This document shows, piece by piece, positions 1 through 11,025 of a stretch of DNA of 64,000 nucleotides (the first letter of the stretch is position 1; each line of letters starts with the position of its first letter). The notes beneath the pieces are model-generated. The model made no database searches, was not told the origin of the DNA, and saw only the letters and a list, made by a program, of their open reading frames with translations. The position numbers and the translations under genes were made by a program. Source of the DNA: Amoebophrya sp. A120. Lineage: Eukaryota > Sar > Dinophyceae > Syndiniales > Amoebophryaceae. Location of the stretch: assembly GCA_905178155.1 (NCBI GenBank), contig CAJINV010000003.1:8398764-8462763 (forward strand), read 5' to 3'.

Positions 1-170
1 TGCCTGCGCCGTGCCGTCGGTCCTAAATTAGGACCGATGGGGCGCTGGCTCTATAAAATAATACGCATATGGGAGGGACTAGAAGCAAAGATGGTGCTTC
101 AGCTCCGCACGTTCCCGCTCGTGCATAGATAAGAACACTACTGCAGCGACCTGTTGCTGTGTTTTGGGAT
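1..170 (+). repeat. Dispersed repeat, copy 1 (second copy at 14517)
   Basis: This block recurs with scattered differences at 14517-14700. Both copies contain the perfect 19-nt palindrome CGGTCCTAAATTAGGACCG, followed by a GGCGCTGGCT segment and a GTGCATAGATAAGAACAC segment. No long ORF is convincing here. It is probably one end of a dispersed, non-coding mobile repeat. Confidence 0.75.
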
Positions 171-261
171 GAATCAGAGTTGGACGTAGTAGCCTCCTCG
201 GAGTTTCTCGTTGACCACCACAGTCGTGTCGCTCTCCAGCTTCCAACCTGCAGTAGGGTGA

Positions 262-580
262 TTGGACGAATCAGAATTGAAGCTTCTCCTCCAGATGTTC
301 CCGCTCTCTATAAAATGCTGTTCTTATCCCTCCTCTCCGTGCATAGATAAGAACACCATTTTCAGGTCGTTACAAACATGTTCTTATCTATGCACCAAAT
401 GGAGGATAAGAACAGCATTTTTCGAGAACGGGAACATTTGGCGCAGAAGCTTCAATTCTGCTTCGTGCCAAACACCAGTTTCAGGTCGTTACAAACATGT
501 TCTTATCTATGCATGGCGTGGAGGATAAGAACAGCAGAAAACGAGACCGGGAACATCTGGCGCAGAAGCTCCAATTCTGC
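262..580. repeat. Foldback (inverted) repeat with a third direct arm
   Basis: Bases about 270-355 and 377-457 are near-perfect reverse complements (arms of about 80 bp, short spacer), so the region can fold into a long hairpin. The second arm is repeated directly at 497-577, one 120-bp step away. The arms share AGAAGCTTCAATTCTG and GTTCTTATCTATGCA motifs. Partial copies lie in 14640-14930. This is a MITE-like or foldback structure. The overlapping short ORFs are by-products of the repeat and are not called as genes. Confidence 0.7.
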
Positions 581-920
581 TTCGTGCCAAAACATCAATG
601 CCAGGTCGTCGGGTTCGCGAGTACGTCGGGCTCGAGTACGTCGGGCTCAGGGCCGCGGAAAAGATGCCCGCCTGCAGCGCCGGATGGGTGTGTTGTGAGT
701 GCCCGCGGGGCGCGTCGATCTGCGCAGTGGGGGGGCCTCTTTAGTCTATGTCTAGGCTCGCCGGGGTGCTAGCGTGCCAGCCTGTTGGTTTCTCTAGAAA
801 GACGCCTGGGCCGCGTGGAAAAACCCACCAGGGAAGGCAACAGCACTCCTACGCAGGCGCGACCATAAAAGCTGCAGCGCCTGCGTTGGCGCAAAAAAAA
901 GGGCAAATCCCGACGGTATG

Positions 921-974
921 TATGGGATCGTTTCAACGATTAATTTAAAAAAAATTAATTTTTGCTTATTCAAG
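921..974 (+). repeat. Left terminal inverted repeat of the 10-kb transposon
   Basis: Identical to the reverse complement of 11026-11079 over 54 bases, preceded by GTATG. The repeat is AT-rich internally (an A-run within TAATT/AATTA) after a GC-balanced outer 18 bases. Confidence 0.9.
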
Positions 975-1557
975 GTGTTATATAAAATGAAAATCATCAG
1001 AAGGTGATGTGGAAACTGCCGTCGTCGCGGGCCTCCTAGATGAACGTCGCCGGATTGTGTTTTGTTTATGGTAATGAAATAGCTAGACACGTCCCAACTT
1101 AAGCTAGTTAAGAGGATATGTAGTTGAACAAGGTTTAAAAATGCATTAGAAGAAGGAAGCTTGGCTCCGTCTTTGCGGCCCACAAGCTGGACGTCTGCGT
1201 GGTCCCTCGCTCTCCGGCCCGTCTGGGGCCCCGTCACGTAGCGCGGCGGCAGGACCGCTGCGAAGTAGTACCTGAGAGGTAAGTTCTGTAGGGTATTTCA
1301 ACATGTCTGGCTACTACGACTGTGTCATCGGTTCATATTGGGCCGCGTGCTATATCCTTCGGCTAATCCCTCTGAAATAACACCTTAAAGGTGGTCGGTT
1401 GACAGAAGGCACGACGCTTTCGAGTTCTAGCGGGCGACGCCCTCCTGATATACTGCCCAAACTGCAATGCAGGTCCCTTAGAAAATCGACCCAAATAGTA
1501 CCCCCAAAAGGTGCAGTTTTGCAGACCTCAGCTACAAGGTCTAATCAAGAGCGCTAA

Positions 1558-2226
1558 ATGGGAGACATACCGCACGACATAGAGGATAGAGGCAAGGATC
1601 GGGTTGAAGCCCTTCTGTCGCCGCACTTTGAAGTAGTATGGATTTGCGAGACATCCGCAGATCTGGCCATACGGCCCCTAAAGTCGGGCTCCCAAGAGGA
1701 TCGATACCTCCGCATTCAGCTAAAGTTTAATGAGGAGGCATTCGACAGCTGGACCAGACACCTGCAGGCCGTTATCGGGAACAACCGCCACAAATATCAT
1801 GACATGGTGGTGCTATGTCTATCTACGTCGATGCCTCAAATGGCGCGAGCCATCGAGGTTCATCGCGCCCGCAGTCTTCAATCGCGGGCTTTTAGCATCG
1901 AAAATTGGGCGCCTGAAGCCGAAGCCGTTAGTATGCTGAAAGAGCTGCACAAAAATGGGCGCGGCTGTTGCTTAGAAGACGCGGAGTTTTGCTCTATATC
2001 ACACGCGGGTCGCCTCATTGAATATGAGGCGCGCAAAGCTTTTAAGAACGCCATTAAGGGCAGCGATATCGGCATCGCTCCGGCTGGAAGAGCCGAGTTT
2101 GGCGTTGTGGACTACATCCTCCGCATAAGAGGGCGCACAAGACCATTGCGGGTCCAGGAAAAGGTCCTGAAAGTAAAGAAGAAAGGCGACAAGTCCCTTG
2201 GGTTTCGCGTTTCTATGACACGGTAA
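1558..2226 (+). CDS. Transposon protein with two PD-(D/E)XK nuclease-like domains
   Basis: A single-exon 222-residue protein inside the 10-kb transposon, close to its left terminal repeat. The first half shows E17, D35 in ADLAIRP and Q54-x-K56 in LRIQLKF, the spacing and hydrophobic strand pattern of restriction-endonuclease-like (PD-(D/E)XK) folds with a QxK variant. The second half repeats the pattern: E155/E157, D185 in VVDYIL, then Q200-x-K202 in RVQEKV. This looks like an internal duplication. In the known family such domains cut DNA, so a role in element excision or end processing is possible but is inference. The start is the first ATG of the frame. The C-terminus is lysine-rich (VKKKGDK). 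No neighbour overlaps it. Fold assignment from motif only. Confidence 0.6.
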   Translation: MGDIPHDIEDRGKDRVEALLSPHFEVVWICETSADLAIRPLKSGSQEDRYLRIQLKFNEEAFDSWTRHLQAVIGNNRHKYHDMVVLCLSTSMPQMARAIEVHRARSLQSRAFSIENWAPEAEAVSMLKELHKNGRGCCLEDAEFCSISHAGRLIEYEARKAFKNAIKGSDIGIAPAGRAEFGVVDYILRIRGRTRPLRVQEKVLKVKKKGDKSLGFRVSMTR

Positions 2227-2326
2227 AGAGGCGGCTAAGCAGTTGTTTAGGCGGCTTTTTCTAGTATTCCACTAATGTAGGCGAATATAGCACGCGGCAA
2301 ATCAATTCTAACATTGATGTGAATCC

Positions 2327-2770
2327 ATGCGAAAGCGTAATGAAAAACAATACCAAATAAACAACCTCCAACACAGGGCAAACGGCGAGTCGTATCGAGA
2401 AGAGGACGCGGATCTCCTGCTGTTGCACCTCCGAAAGAAACCCGAGCACCCAGATCAGCTGCATGGCACGATGGCGGTCTCATTTGCGGAGCTGGCTGCC
2501 CATGATTTCGTTCTTTCGAAAGACCCGCAGAAGCGGTGCGCTTTTTGTAGTTTTGCCCGCATTGTGGTGGCCATTTTTTTGAAGTTTTACTACAGTCTTT
2601 TTTCACCATGCTGCAAGTGCGTTGTGCCTGTACTATGGGCAAAGAACAGCAAAGTTGGCTATATAGAGTTTCAGCACCTCAGTAGTTGCAGTAGGAGCGT
2701 AAAGTGCATGAAGCTGGGGCCTGTTTCTACCACTCTCGGGGTCCTGTTGAGATGGTTAACAAAGTGCTAA
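2327..2770 (+). CDS. Hypothetical small protein inside the transposon
   Basis: A 147-residue open frame on the same strand as the PD-(D/E)XK-like gene, about 100 bases downstream. It is basic and rich in cysteine (CAFC, CCKCVV), with a hydrophobic stretch near residue 80 (IVVAIFLKFYYSLF). A competing 131-residue frame runs on the opposite strand (2247-2642). I do not recognise it. It may be a real accessory gene, a spliced exon or chance. An ATG starts the frame. Confidence 0.3.
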   Translation: MRKRNEKQYQINNLQHRANGESYREEDADLLLLHLRKKPEHPDQLHGTMAVSFAELAAHDFVLSKDPQKRCAFCSFARIVVAIFLKFYYSLFSPCCKCVVPVLWAKNSKVGYIEFQHLSSCSRSVKCMKLGPVSTTLGVLLRWLTKC

Positions 2771-3380
2771 TAATACGCATTACAAATCAGGTCCAAGCAG
2801 ACTGTCAAAACGATGCTGAACGTGTACCCAGAGCACCCCGATACAGCTACACCTCGAGCCGAGAACTGGGTGGAGCGAACGCTACGAAGTGCTGACAAGA
2901 AGACCTTCGGAAACGACCTTGCTACGGTCATCAAGGCGAAGCGGTTTAATTGATTTTCGTATTGAAACAAAGAAAAGCTCGAAGGAGTTCTCTGAAACCA
3001 GTGCTGATATTTGGTTTGGTTTGCTAGAAAAATTGTTTCACTTTTGCCTGTAATTTCTTAGATTTTCTCTTGGTTTGTTTCACTCTCTAGCAGAAGAGCC
3101 AAAGAGCAGTTTTGGAATAGGAGTTCTAGTGCTTTTTGTAAGGGACCATTGCTAATTTATCTCATTCTTTTTCATTCTGAGTGTAACCAAAATTGTTGAT
3201 CGATCTGTCTTGCTTTTAGTACTTCATTTTTGTTGCGAACGCACACAGCTGCTCTGTTTTGTTTGGTAAGGGAAGCGAATAGTTAAGCTATAGTTCTAAA
3301 GAGAAACGACAAATTTCCGTCGTGAAACACAAAAAAAGTTCGCGGCCAAAATTTTCAAAATACAACAGGACACAGTAGTG
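2771..3380. other. Gene-free stretch in the transposon
   Basis: AT-rich spacer between the plus-strand small ORFs and the 3' end of the long minus-strand gene. It probably holds 3' untranslated sequence for genes converging on it. No ORF or repeat stands out. Confidence 0.5.
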
Positions 3381-6300
3381 CTAGTAGAAATCATCATCGT
3401 CAGCATCATACATGACATCATCTTCTTCTTCATCTTCCTTCTGAAAAACAAAACCACCAAAGACTTCCACTTGCGGCTCGCGGTCGATCTTGTACGACAG
3501 GTGTTTCTCGTCGTAGTTGAACTCGTCGGTGATTGTGCTGTAAAACTGCGGAATCATCTTCTCAAGCAGAATAGAATCCGCCCAAGGTAAGGAGGGGGAC
3601 TGCGCTGCATTTTTCGCGACATGATTATTCAACCACACCAGGCGGATACGACGATCGCGCCCCTTGTTCAAGTTGTACGAGCGCAGCTCTACTACCGGAG
3701 TTTTTTTGTGGTACACCGTAACCACCGCAGCAGGCTGGAAGCGCTGGCCTTCGTCGCGCAACTTTTTCATTGCGTTCTCAACGGCCTTCTCGTCGACCTT
3801 CTTGTTCATTTTCCGCTTCTTTACGCCGGCATTTTCGATCTTGAACTGCTGCACACTCGGCTGCGCGAACCCCTCCTCGCAGTTCCTCCTGGCGTTGATG
3901 AGATTCAGGTGCAATTCTAGCAGTTTCTCCTTGTCGTCGGTATGTAACAGAGTGCAGAACAGCTTGGAGCGTTCCAGCGGCTTCAAGGTGAACCACTGCT
4001 CATTCGTCAACGAAAGCCGGTCGTCATTGATGAACCAGTTCACCAATTCCAGCTGCTCATTTGTTGGTGTTCCGGGAAAGGCGCGGATCATGTTATCGGA
4101 CGAACCGCACTGGATGTTGCTATTGAGATCAATTCGCAGACGACCGCGGTTCATAGTAGTGGTTGCCTTCGCATTGGACTGGAAGATGTCAACTTCTACC
4201 AACAACCCGCCCCAGATGTCGTGCTGTTCCGGTTTGTCGGGGTATTGCAAAAACCGCTCATGCTCCACTTCTTCGTCTTCCTCATCTTCGGGCGGTAGTA
4301 ACAAATTATTGTTAGTCTTTTTCTGCACGACGACCTCGCGCTGCACTTTGACCGCCTGAACAAGCCCCAAAAGCTGGTCGTACTTGACGATCTGATACAA
4401 GGTGCTGGATCCGGGGATCTGGATCAACACGAAGTGGCCTTTATCGAGCCGAGCTTTGATCTTTTCGGTATCGCCGATGCGCTTGGACAACTTGCGGAGC
4501 ATGTCCATGTGTTTGGGATTGATGCGGACCGACGCTAACATCTCTGCAGCACGATAACCCAGATTTTCTCCTTTTCTGGTCTTCGACTTCCTGTAGATGT
4601 CCGGTAGTTGGGAGAAGATCGGCTTCTTTTTGGCGTACTCACTGGAACAGCTCTCCTGCAGAAGAGCAACTTCGCTTCGCAGTTTGCCGGAATCGAGCGA
4701 CTCCTTCTTCCGCACATTCTGGCGCGACGGGTGGATGTTATTATCGACGTCGCCAGTGAACTCAGAGGCCGCGGAATCGATGGAGAGGGCAAAGTCCAGG
4801 CCTTTTTTGTTCTTCCAGGTCGGATACCGGGTTCCGCGGTCGGATTTCAGCAATCGTTCTCGTTGCATGGAGAAGTTGCTGCCCTTCACCCGCACCCTGA
4901 TGTCGTTTTGTCTCCATTTTTCGCAGTGGGCCGTCTCCAATTCTATCTCGGAGATGGGCTTATTTTCGTGGTTTCCCAGCACGTACTTTTTGGCCACATC
5001 TAAATAGTCGTCGTCGATCAACTCGGCCATAGCCGCGGCAAAGACGCCAGCATCGTAGGACAAAGCACTGAGGTGGTCCAGCAGCGAGTGCTCCTGCAGC
5101 CAGCCAACGTCGAAAAACTGTTTCTGGGTGCACAGCATTGTTTCCCACAGTCCAAATTGGGGATCCGCGAGTTCAAACAACGCGAAGTCCACCAATTGCG
5201 GCAACGTCTTCTGACACTCGGTGATGCCAAACGTTCCGTACTTTCCAGCGACCGTCGTTGCGTCGTTTATGGAGCGGAGGTGCGTCAAGAACCTGCACTG
5301 CGCTAATTTCGTGTTGATTTCGTCCGTCGGCGGAGCCGGACTACCGGTGGGATAATCGTGGCACAAGTGGTAGGAGAGGCGTTCCGCGACCTCCTCGGAC
5401 ATTTCTTCATCCGGGCCGCACTTGGACATGCGGTATGGTACTAAAAACAGATCTAGTGCCACTACTGGTCAAGATTCGATTTAGCATGACAAAAAAGTAC
5501 TTCTGGACCAATAGTAGCACTAGATGCGTTTTTGTTCGATATGTTTTGCAGCATGACCTGCAGGTCCTGGTTGTTCGAAGCAAGCTCGATACAGCAGTCC
5601 TCCGCGCCATCCACCAGTTCCTCCTTCAACAACTTCTGCAAATGCCGCGGATCGCCAGGGTAAAATTTGTCATCCTCCGAATCCGAGGAAATACCGTCTC
5701 CATCGCCGCCTTTTTGCTTCTTTTTCTGCGACTCGTCATCCGCTGACAACTGTTTGACCTTGGAGAGGAACAAAAGCAACCGCTTTTTGTACTTTTTGAG
5801 GAACTTGCTGGTATACCAGTCCCTGTGCCACCTCGTATCCACGGAGCTTTGGAGTGGTATATCTGATGAGTTTTCAAATATTGAGTTACACAGTGGGAGT
5901 TCCTCACTTTCTTTTAGAGCTGCAAGATCGCGATTAATTAGACGTCCAGAGACGTCGAAAAAGAGGTGTATTTTCCGCGATATGGAAATGGATTTATCAA
6001 GTGGGAGGAGCTCAAGTTAATGACGTCTCTGGGGACGTCTCTGGGAGACGTCCAAAATGCTCATTTTTTGCATCAAAATGAGGCTCGTCAAAAGTTGACG
6101 CTTTTCCTTATGAAAAAGCTATGTTTTAATATACTTTTTCCCAACATATCCGCAGCATTGCCTTCTCCACCGTTCTGCTCGCGATACTCCTGCAAGGCCT
6201 CATTGAAGTCCGCGTCGGTTGGCATCGCCTTCTCCGGGTCCAGGATATCGGCCAGCAGCTCCTCTCTGCACGTGTGGATTTCCCCCATGTATCTCCGGCT

Positions 6301-7689
6301 TCCGAAGGGGGCGCGGAGGAGGGCCCGGATCGCCCTGACGACGTTCTCCATACCAAGGCGTTTGGTATTAGAACTGTTACTGCCGCGATGACAGACTCCA
6401 GCTTGGTATGTGCAAGGGATGATGGTCGACAAAACCTGCCAATTCACCTGTTCCCAACCGGCCTGGTCCGTCAATAAGTTGAGGACTTTGTTCTCGGCCT
6501 GCCGCCACTTCCTGCTGGAGCCAGTTCCTGCTGCCAGTAGCTCGTCGAGGAGATCATTTCCGAGCAGATCCGCGATCGTCTCGAGTGTCCATTCACCGCA
6601 TTGTCTGCTTTTCGCCTTGTTCTTCAGGTTCTCTTTGGTAGATGCAGTTGTTGCGCCAACAGCTGTTCTGGTCACTGGAATCGGCGTCGCCTCAAGGTAT
6701 TCACCGCTCAAAAAATTCGAACTTTCCTCCATGTTGTAGACCTGTGTTCACGTTGCGGGAAGATGGTTGTGATTTAGTTGTTTTCATGCAGCCACATCAA
6801 CATCAAAACAGGTTACTACCGTGAGGACTTTTGTGCTGTATTTCCGCCTCGATGTGTCGTCGTGTGCGAGGGTGAAAAACAAATTCGATTTCCGCGGCTC
6901 TATCCCGAGAAGACGACTCCACTTCGGTTCGTGCAAGCTTTTCAGGCGGCATCGCAGTGCAAACATCCGGCGCAATACCCAAGCCTGCGATTGAAGGTAA
7001 TCGCAATAAGAAGAAACTTTGCAATTCAAACAGGCATGTGTGTAACACCAGTAGACGCAAATTAGCAAACTACGTACCAGCTGCATGTTTTCGGGGCACA
7101 GATGCGCTTTTTGTTTACCACTTTCCATGGTTGAGTCGAGAGCTGCAGAGATTGTGTTAGTCATGGTATCAACGCTCATTCCATTCCAGATAACGGGAAA
7201 CTGCACGCTGCCCATGTTGGACTGATTCAGCTTGTCTTTCCAGTGTTGGAGATTACCCTTCTTCAGACAATCCCACGCCATGTACGCAACCTGCGATTAT
7301 TGGTTCAACACGATCAGACGACAAATGACGACGCAAGCACCACACGACAAACGATGTTGGGAAACGAAAATAAACTGTACGAAGCACGCCACGCTGCAGG
7401 TCGCGTCGATTGGTCCTGGATCTGAAGACCCGATCTCATTACCAAAGTGTCTTGCGATTCCGGCGTTCCGCTTGAAGTTTGTCTTATCAGGTGCGTGAGC
7501 TCTCAAATTGACTGCCTTTCCATCACTTGCGACAAGTGGGTTGAACAAGCCTATACCGGCTTTTGTTGTATTTGCGAGTTGCCACATTCTGAACAACCTA
7601 CTAATGAACGGGAAATAATCTTCACTACAGGGTCCTGCTTTGGATGAATTAGCGGTTTGGATGAGTGGCAGTTTGACGTTTTTGGCCAC
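3381..7689 (-). CDS. Six-exon transposon gene, 1,250-residue protein of unknown function
   Basis: Reading frames join exactly across six exons: 7689-7381, 7290-7078, 6984-6820, 6741-6135, 5919-5521 and 5440-3381. Every intron fits GT...AG (donors GTACAG, GTACGT, GTAGTA, GTATAT, GTGCTA). The sum is 3,753 bases, so 1,250 residues plus stop. The product begins MAKNVKLP, has a lysine/serine/aspartate-rich linker near the exon 5 part (KKKQKGG, SSDSEDD) and ends in a strongly acidic tail (EDEEEDD, DADDDDFY). No zinc finger, DDE triad, polymerase or helicase motif could be recognised. As the largest gene of a TIR element it is the best candidate for a new transposase, but that rests on position alone. 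The start is the first ATG after an in-frame stop region. Confidence 0.75.
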
Positions 7690-8212
7690 GAAAGCGACAC
7701 GAATAAACGACCGATTTGATGCTTGCGCTCAACACTCATCCGAAAGCCGTTCAGTTTTGGTATTTTCTCTTTGCAAATACCGATAGCATTCTCTGTTTTT
7801 TTGATTTTTCAATCGAAACATGAATTTTGTGCTTTCCCTATATTTGAATATGTACTGACTCAACATGTAGTTCGAAATTTTTCGTTTCACAAACCCGTGT
7901 GTAACAACTACTGTTCAAGCAAACCTATTGCTTCTATGACAGAGCCTCGATGTAGCGACTATAGTCGTATATGATTTTCTTCTGAAAACACGAAACTACA
8001 AGTCGGATATTGACATGAAATCAGATGCTGAACTCGCCGTAGAAAGTGGAATGAAACCAAACAACACAGTCTACTAAATCGCTCAACAATCTGAAAAACA
8101 ACATAAATCTAGTCGTTTTGTTGAAAGATTCCAACTCTAAAACAACTAAAACACTTAAGTCAGGATTTGCTGCAATACGAGTATTGAGAATCGACCGATT
8201 TAACAAAAGAAT
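7690..8212. other. Promoter/3' spacer between the two minus-strand transposon genes
   Basis: AT-rich sequence between the start of the 1,250-residue gene and the stop of the 450-residue gene. It must hold the upstream region of the first. No box or repeat could be assigned with confidence. Confidence 0.4.
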
Positions 8213-10064
8213 CTACAATTTCTTCATGGGCTTCTTAGCGTCCTTCGAGGAAGTCTTTTTGTCCTCATTTTCATCTTCCATCTCTTCCTCCTCCACGATC
8301 TGCTTCGAGCCCTTCTTGGCGGTGGAGGAAGAAGCGGTGGACTTCATGGCCTTTTTCATCGCGCCCTTCTTGTCCTCCTCCTCGGACTCCTTGTTCTCCA
8401 GCTCCGCGAAGGCGGCCTTCTCCTTCTCTTCGGCCTCCTTTTTCTCCTTCCGCAACTGCGCCGCAGATTTCGGCGGCGGCGGGGGCATCGCGATCACGGG
8501 CTCCTTGTTCGCGGGGGACTTGCCGTTCTTACCCGTCTTGTTCGCCTTGGCAGAGGACGGGTTCTCCTGGGTCTCACCGTCGGTCTCGATCGCGGACTTC
8601 GAGCCCTTCTTGGACGGCACGTTGGCCGGCGATTTCTCCTCGTCGGAAGACTGGTTCTTCTTCTTGTCACGGGACGATCCGGCGGTGGGATCGCCCTCAG
8701 AGGGGGAGTTGCCCTCGGTTCCGGATCCCAATTTCTGTTTTGAGCATTAAATACATATAAAAACTACATGCAATTACATTTAGTTCTAGCATCACAAATG
8801 GCATGACAAATAGAAGAGTAACACCATCTTCTTGGCGAAGATTTCCTGCATCTCGACCTCGCGCTTGCGCTTCAGCTCGCGCTTGATGTCGAACTCCTTG
8901 AACATGGCCGCCATCTTTTCGCCCTTCACACCGCTGCGGTGCGCGAGGTACTTGTCGTTGGCGAACTTGGCCATCTCCGATTCCTGATATTAGAGTTTCA
9001 TTAGGATTACATACGAAAAAGCTTCAATTTCGCATCGCATGAGCAACAAAAAACCAGCATACCTTCATCTTCTTGGCACGCTTCTTGTACTCCTTGTCAT
9101 CGGAGTCCTCGGAAGAGTCGGACGTGGTCACGCGTCCGTTCTCCAAGGCGAAGACGGAGTCGCTGCTGTCCGAGTCAGAGTCGTAGTACTGCTTCGCGCG
9201 CGCCTTGCCCTTTTTCAAACCCTTCTTGAACTTCTTCTCCGCCTTCTTACGCTCCTTTTCGGCGTCGTAGTTCTGGATCTTCTCCTTCCACCACTCCGGC
9301 GCCTTCTCCTCGATGCAGTCCTCCACGGCGGCCCGCAGGGTAACACACCCTCGGGTTTCCGGAATCTGTTATTGATCCACAGTTATGTTACATTTCAATA
9401 TGTGAGTATCAAACACACCTCGAAATCAACTCAAAGACATCTAATCATGCAACAGGTCTAAACACATCTGTACGCTGCGGTCATCGCGTTCATCGCCGTA
9501 GATTTTGGCACCCTTCTTGGGCTTCCAGCACTTGCGCCAGAAGCGACGGCAGGCCTCGTTGTCCTGGAACTTGGGCTTCTAGATATGCTATGAAAATCTA
9601 CCTTGAAGATACGCTCATAAATGTCTGTCTGCATGACCTTGATTTACATGCCTATTTGCGACATCATTATAGTGCTATCAAGGTAGAGAATTTACCTCCA
9701 TATACAACACGCAGGGGAACATTACCGGCAGAAGACACCACGGTGGCAGACTCGGTGTTGTTCAAGTGGACGTACTCTGTTATTGTTTTAGAAATTGAAT
9801 TTGATATGATCTCTGCATGATACGCATCACAAGCAACTGCTCATAACATCATTTAAAACAACAAAATATACTGGTGCAGTCGCGGCGCATGGCCACGTCC
9901 GGGACGGCGCTGACATGCTGAACGCCCATCTCTTTCGCCTCCGTGATCTTCAGCTGCGCAGTCATGTGCGTAATGACGTACTTGATCTCGGCGGCAGTCA
10001 ACTGCCCGGAACCCTGCATGGCCGTGTGAAACAGCTTCATAGGACCACCAGCAGTCTTCCCCAT
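8213..10064 (-). CDS. Six-exon transposon gene, 450-residue charged protein
   Basis: Six exons join in frame, approximately 10064-9872, 9776-9706, 9578-9474, 9365-9063, 8983-8825 and 8734-8213, all with GT...AG introns; the sum is 1,353 bases. The protein starts MGKTAGGPMKLFHTAM, has a compact middle (FWRKCWKPKKGAKIYGDE), then long lysine/glutamate-rich helices with acidic serine clusters (DSDSDSSDS, DSSEDSDD), a proline run (AMPPPPPK) and a lysine-rich tail ending KKPMKKL. Charge pattern and tail suggest a nuclear, nucleic-acid- or chromatin-associated protein, but no family is recognised. It could be element machinery or captured host DNA. It lies wholly within the terminal repeats. Confidence 0.7.
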
Positions 10065-10884
10065 TTTGGTTTTGTTTGCACCACAAAGGCGGTGAGAAGT
10101 TGAAGAGTTGTAGAAAGACAACGAATTGTCTTAAAATCCCTACGGTTTTTTGATTGAAAGGAGATTGATGCGCAGCTTAGTTTCAATGTGTTTTTGGGAT
10201 GTGCTTTCAGCTGGTGATGATTGGCAATGATGAGTAGTAACAATCTAAACGCGACAATGACTGGCTCACAAACAACCCTTTGAAACAATATTACAGGCGC
10301 GCTTCCATGGAAGTACAACAAAGCAGAAAAAAACATCAACAGATCGTGACACAGTGAAGACCATCTCAAGCACAACCACAAAGAAAGAACAACAAAGCAC
10401 TCGTTTGGCTGGAGTACAAACACCATCACACCAGACTGCTCGCTCATTAGGTAAAAAAACTAGTATTCTCCCAGCTCATTCGCTGTGTCGCGTGTGCGCT
10501 GTGTTCGCTCCTAGCAGGTGACGTTTTTTACTTTATTCCTTTGTAACATAAAACAGAAGAGCCTCATATTAGTTGGTTTTTGATAGCGTTTCATATGCTC
10601 TAAGTATGCCTTTGTTCCGTCCGTTGAGGTGCGAGATCTCAATACTACAACACCACACATTTTCAGGTTTTAGCGCGCCAACTTCTTCTTGGGATGTATT
10701 CGAAAGCCATCATATTGCTGCATAAACTCCACCTGTCGAAACCAGCATAGCATCGTTGCTACGTGACGGGGCCCCAGCGAACCTCCGCGGCGATGCTTAC
10801 CTCTTCGTCATGCCATTCCGCCACCAAAACCTACCTGGCAGACGGCAATCAACACCATTCAGAAACATCTACAAATAAACCACT
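10065..10884. other. Upstream region of the 450-residue gene and inner right end
   Basis: No convincing ORF. It holds the 5' flank of the minus-strand gene and a 20-bp inverted block (10758-10777) that mirrors 1223-1242. Confidence 0.5.
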
Positions 10885-11025
10885 TTAACTAGCTTAAGTT
10901 GGGACGTGTCTAGCTACTTCCATTTCATATTACATTCAGAAGCTCCGGTTTTGACATCACCTTGGTGGTCGCAATCAGGATGGGAAACGGCGGTCCGGAC
11001 AGACGAAAATCGCGACGTGTTTCCT

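Noticed and set aside
794-1237. 147-codon minus-strand frame across the transposon's left edge
   Set aside because: It crosses the insertion boundary and the AT-rich inverted repeat, so it cannot be an ancestral gene.
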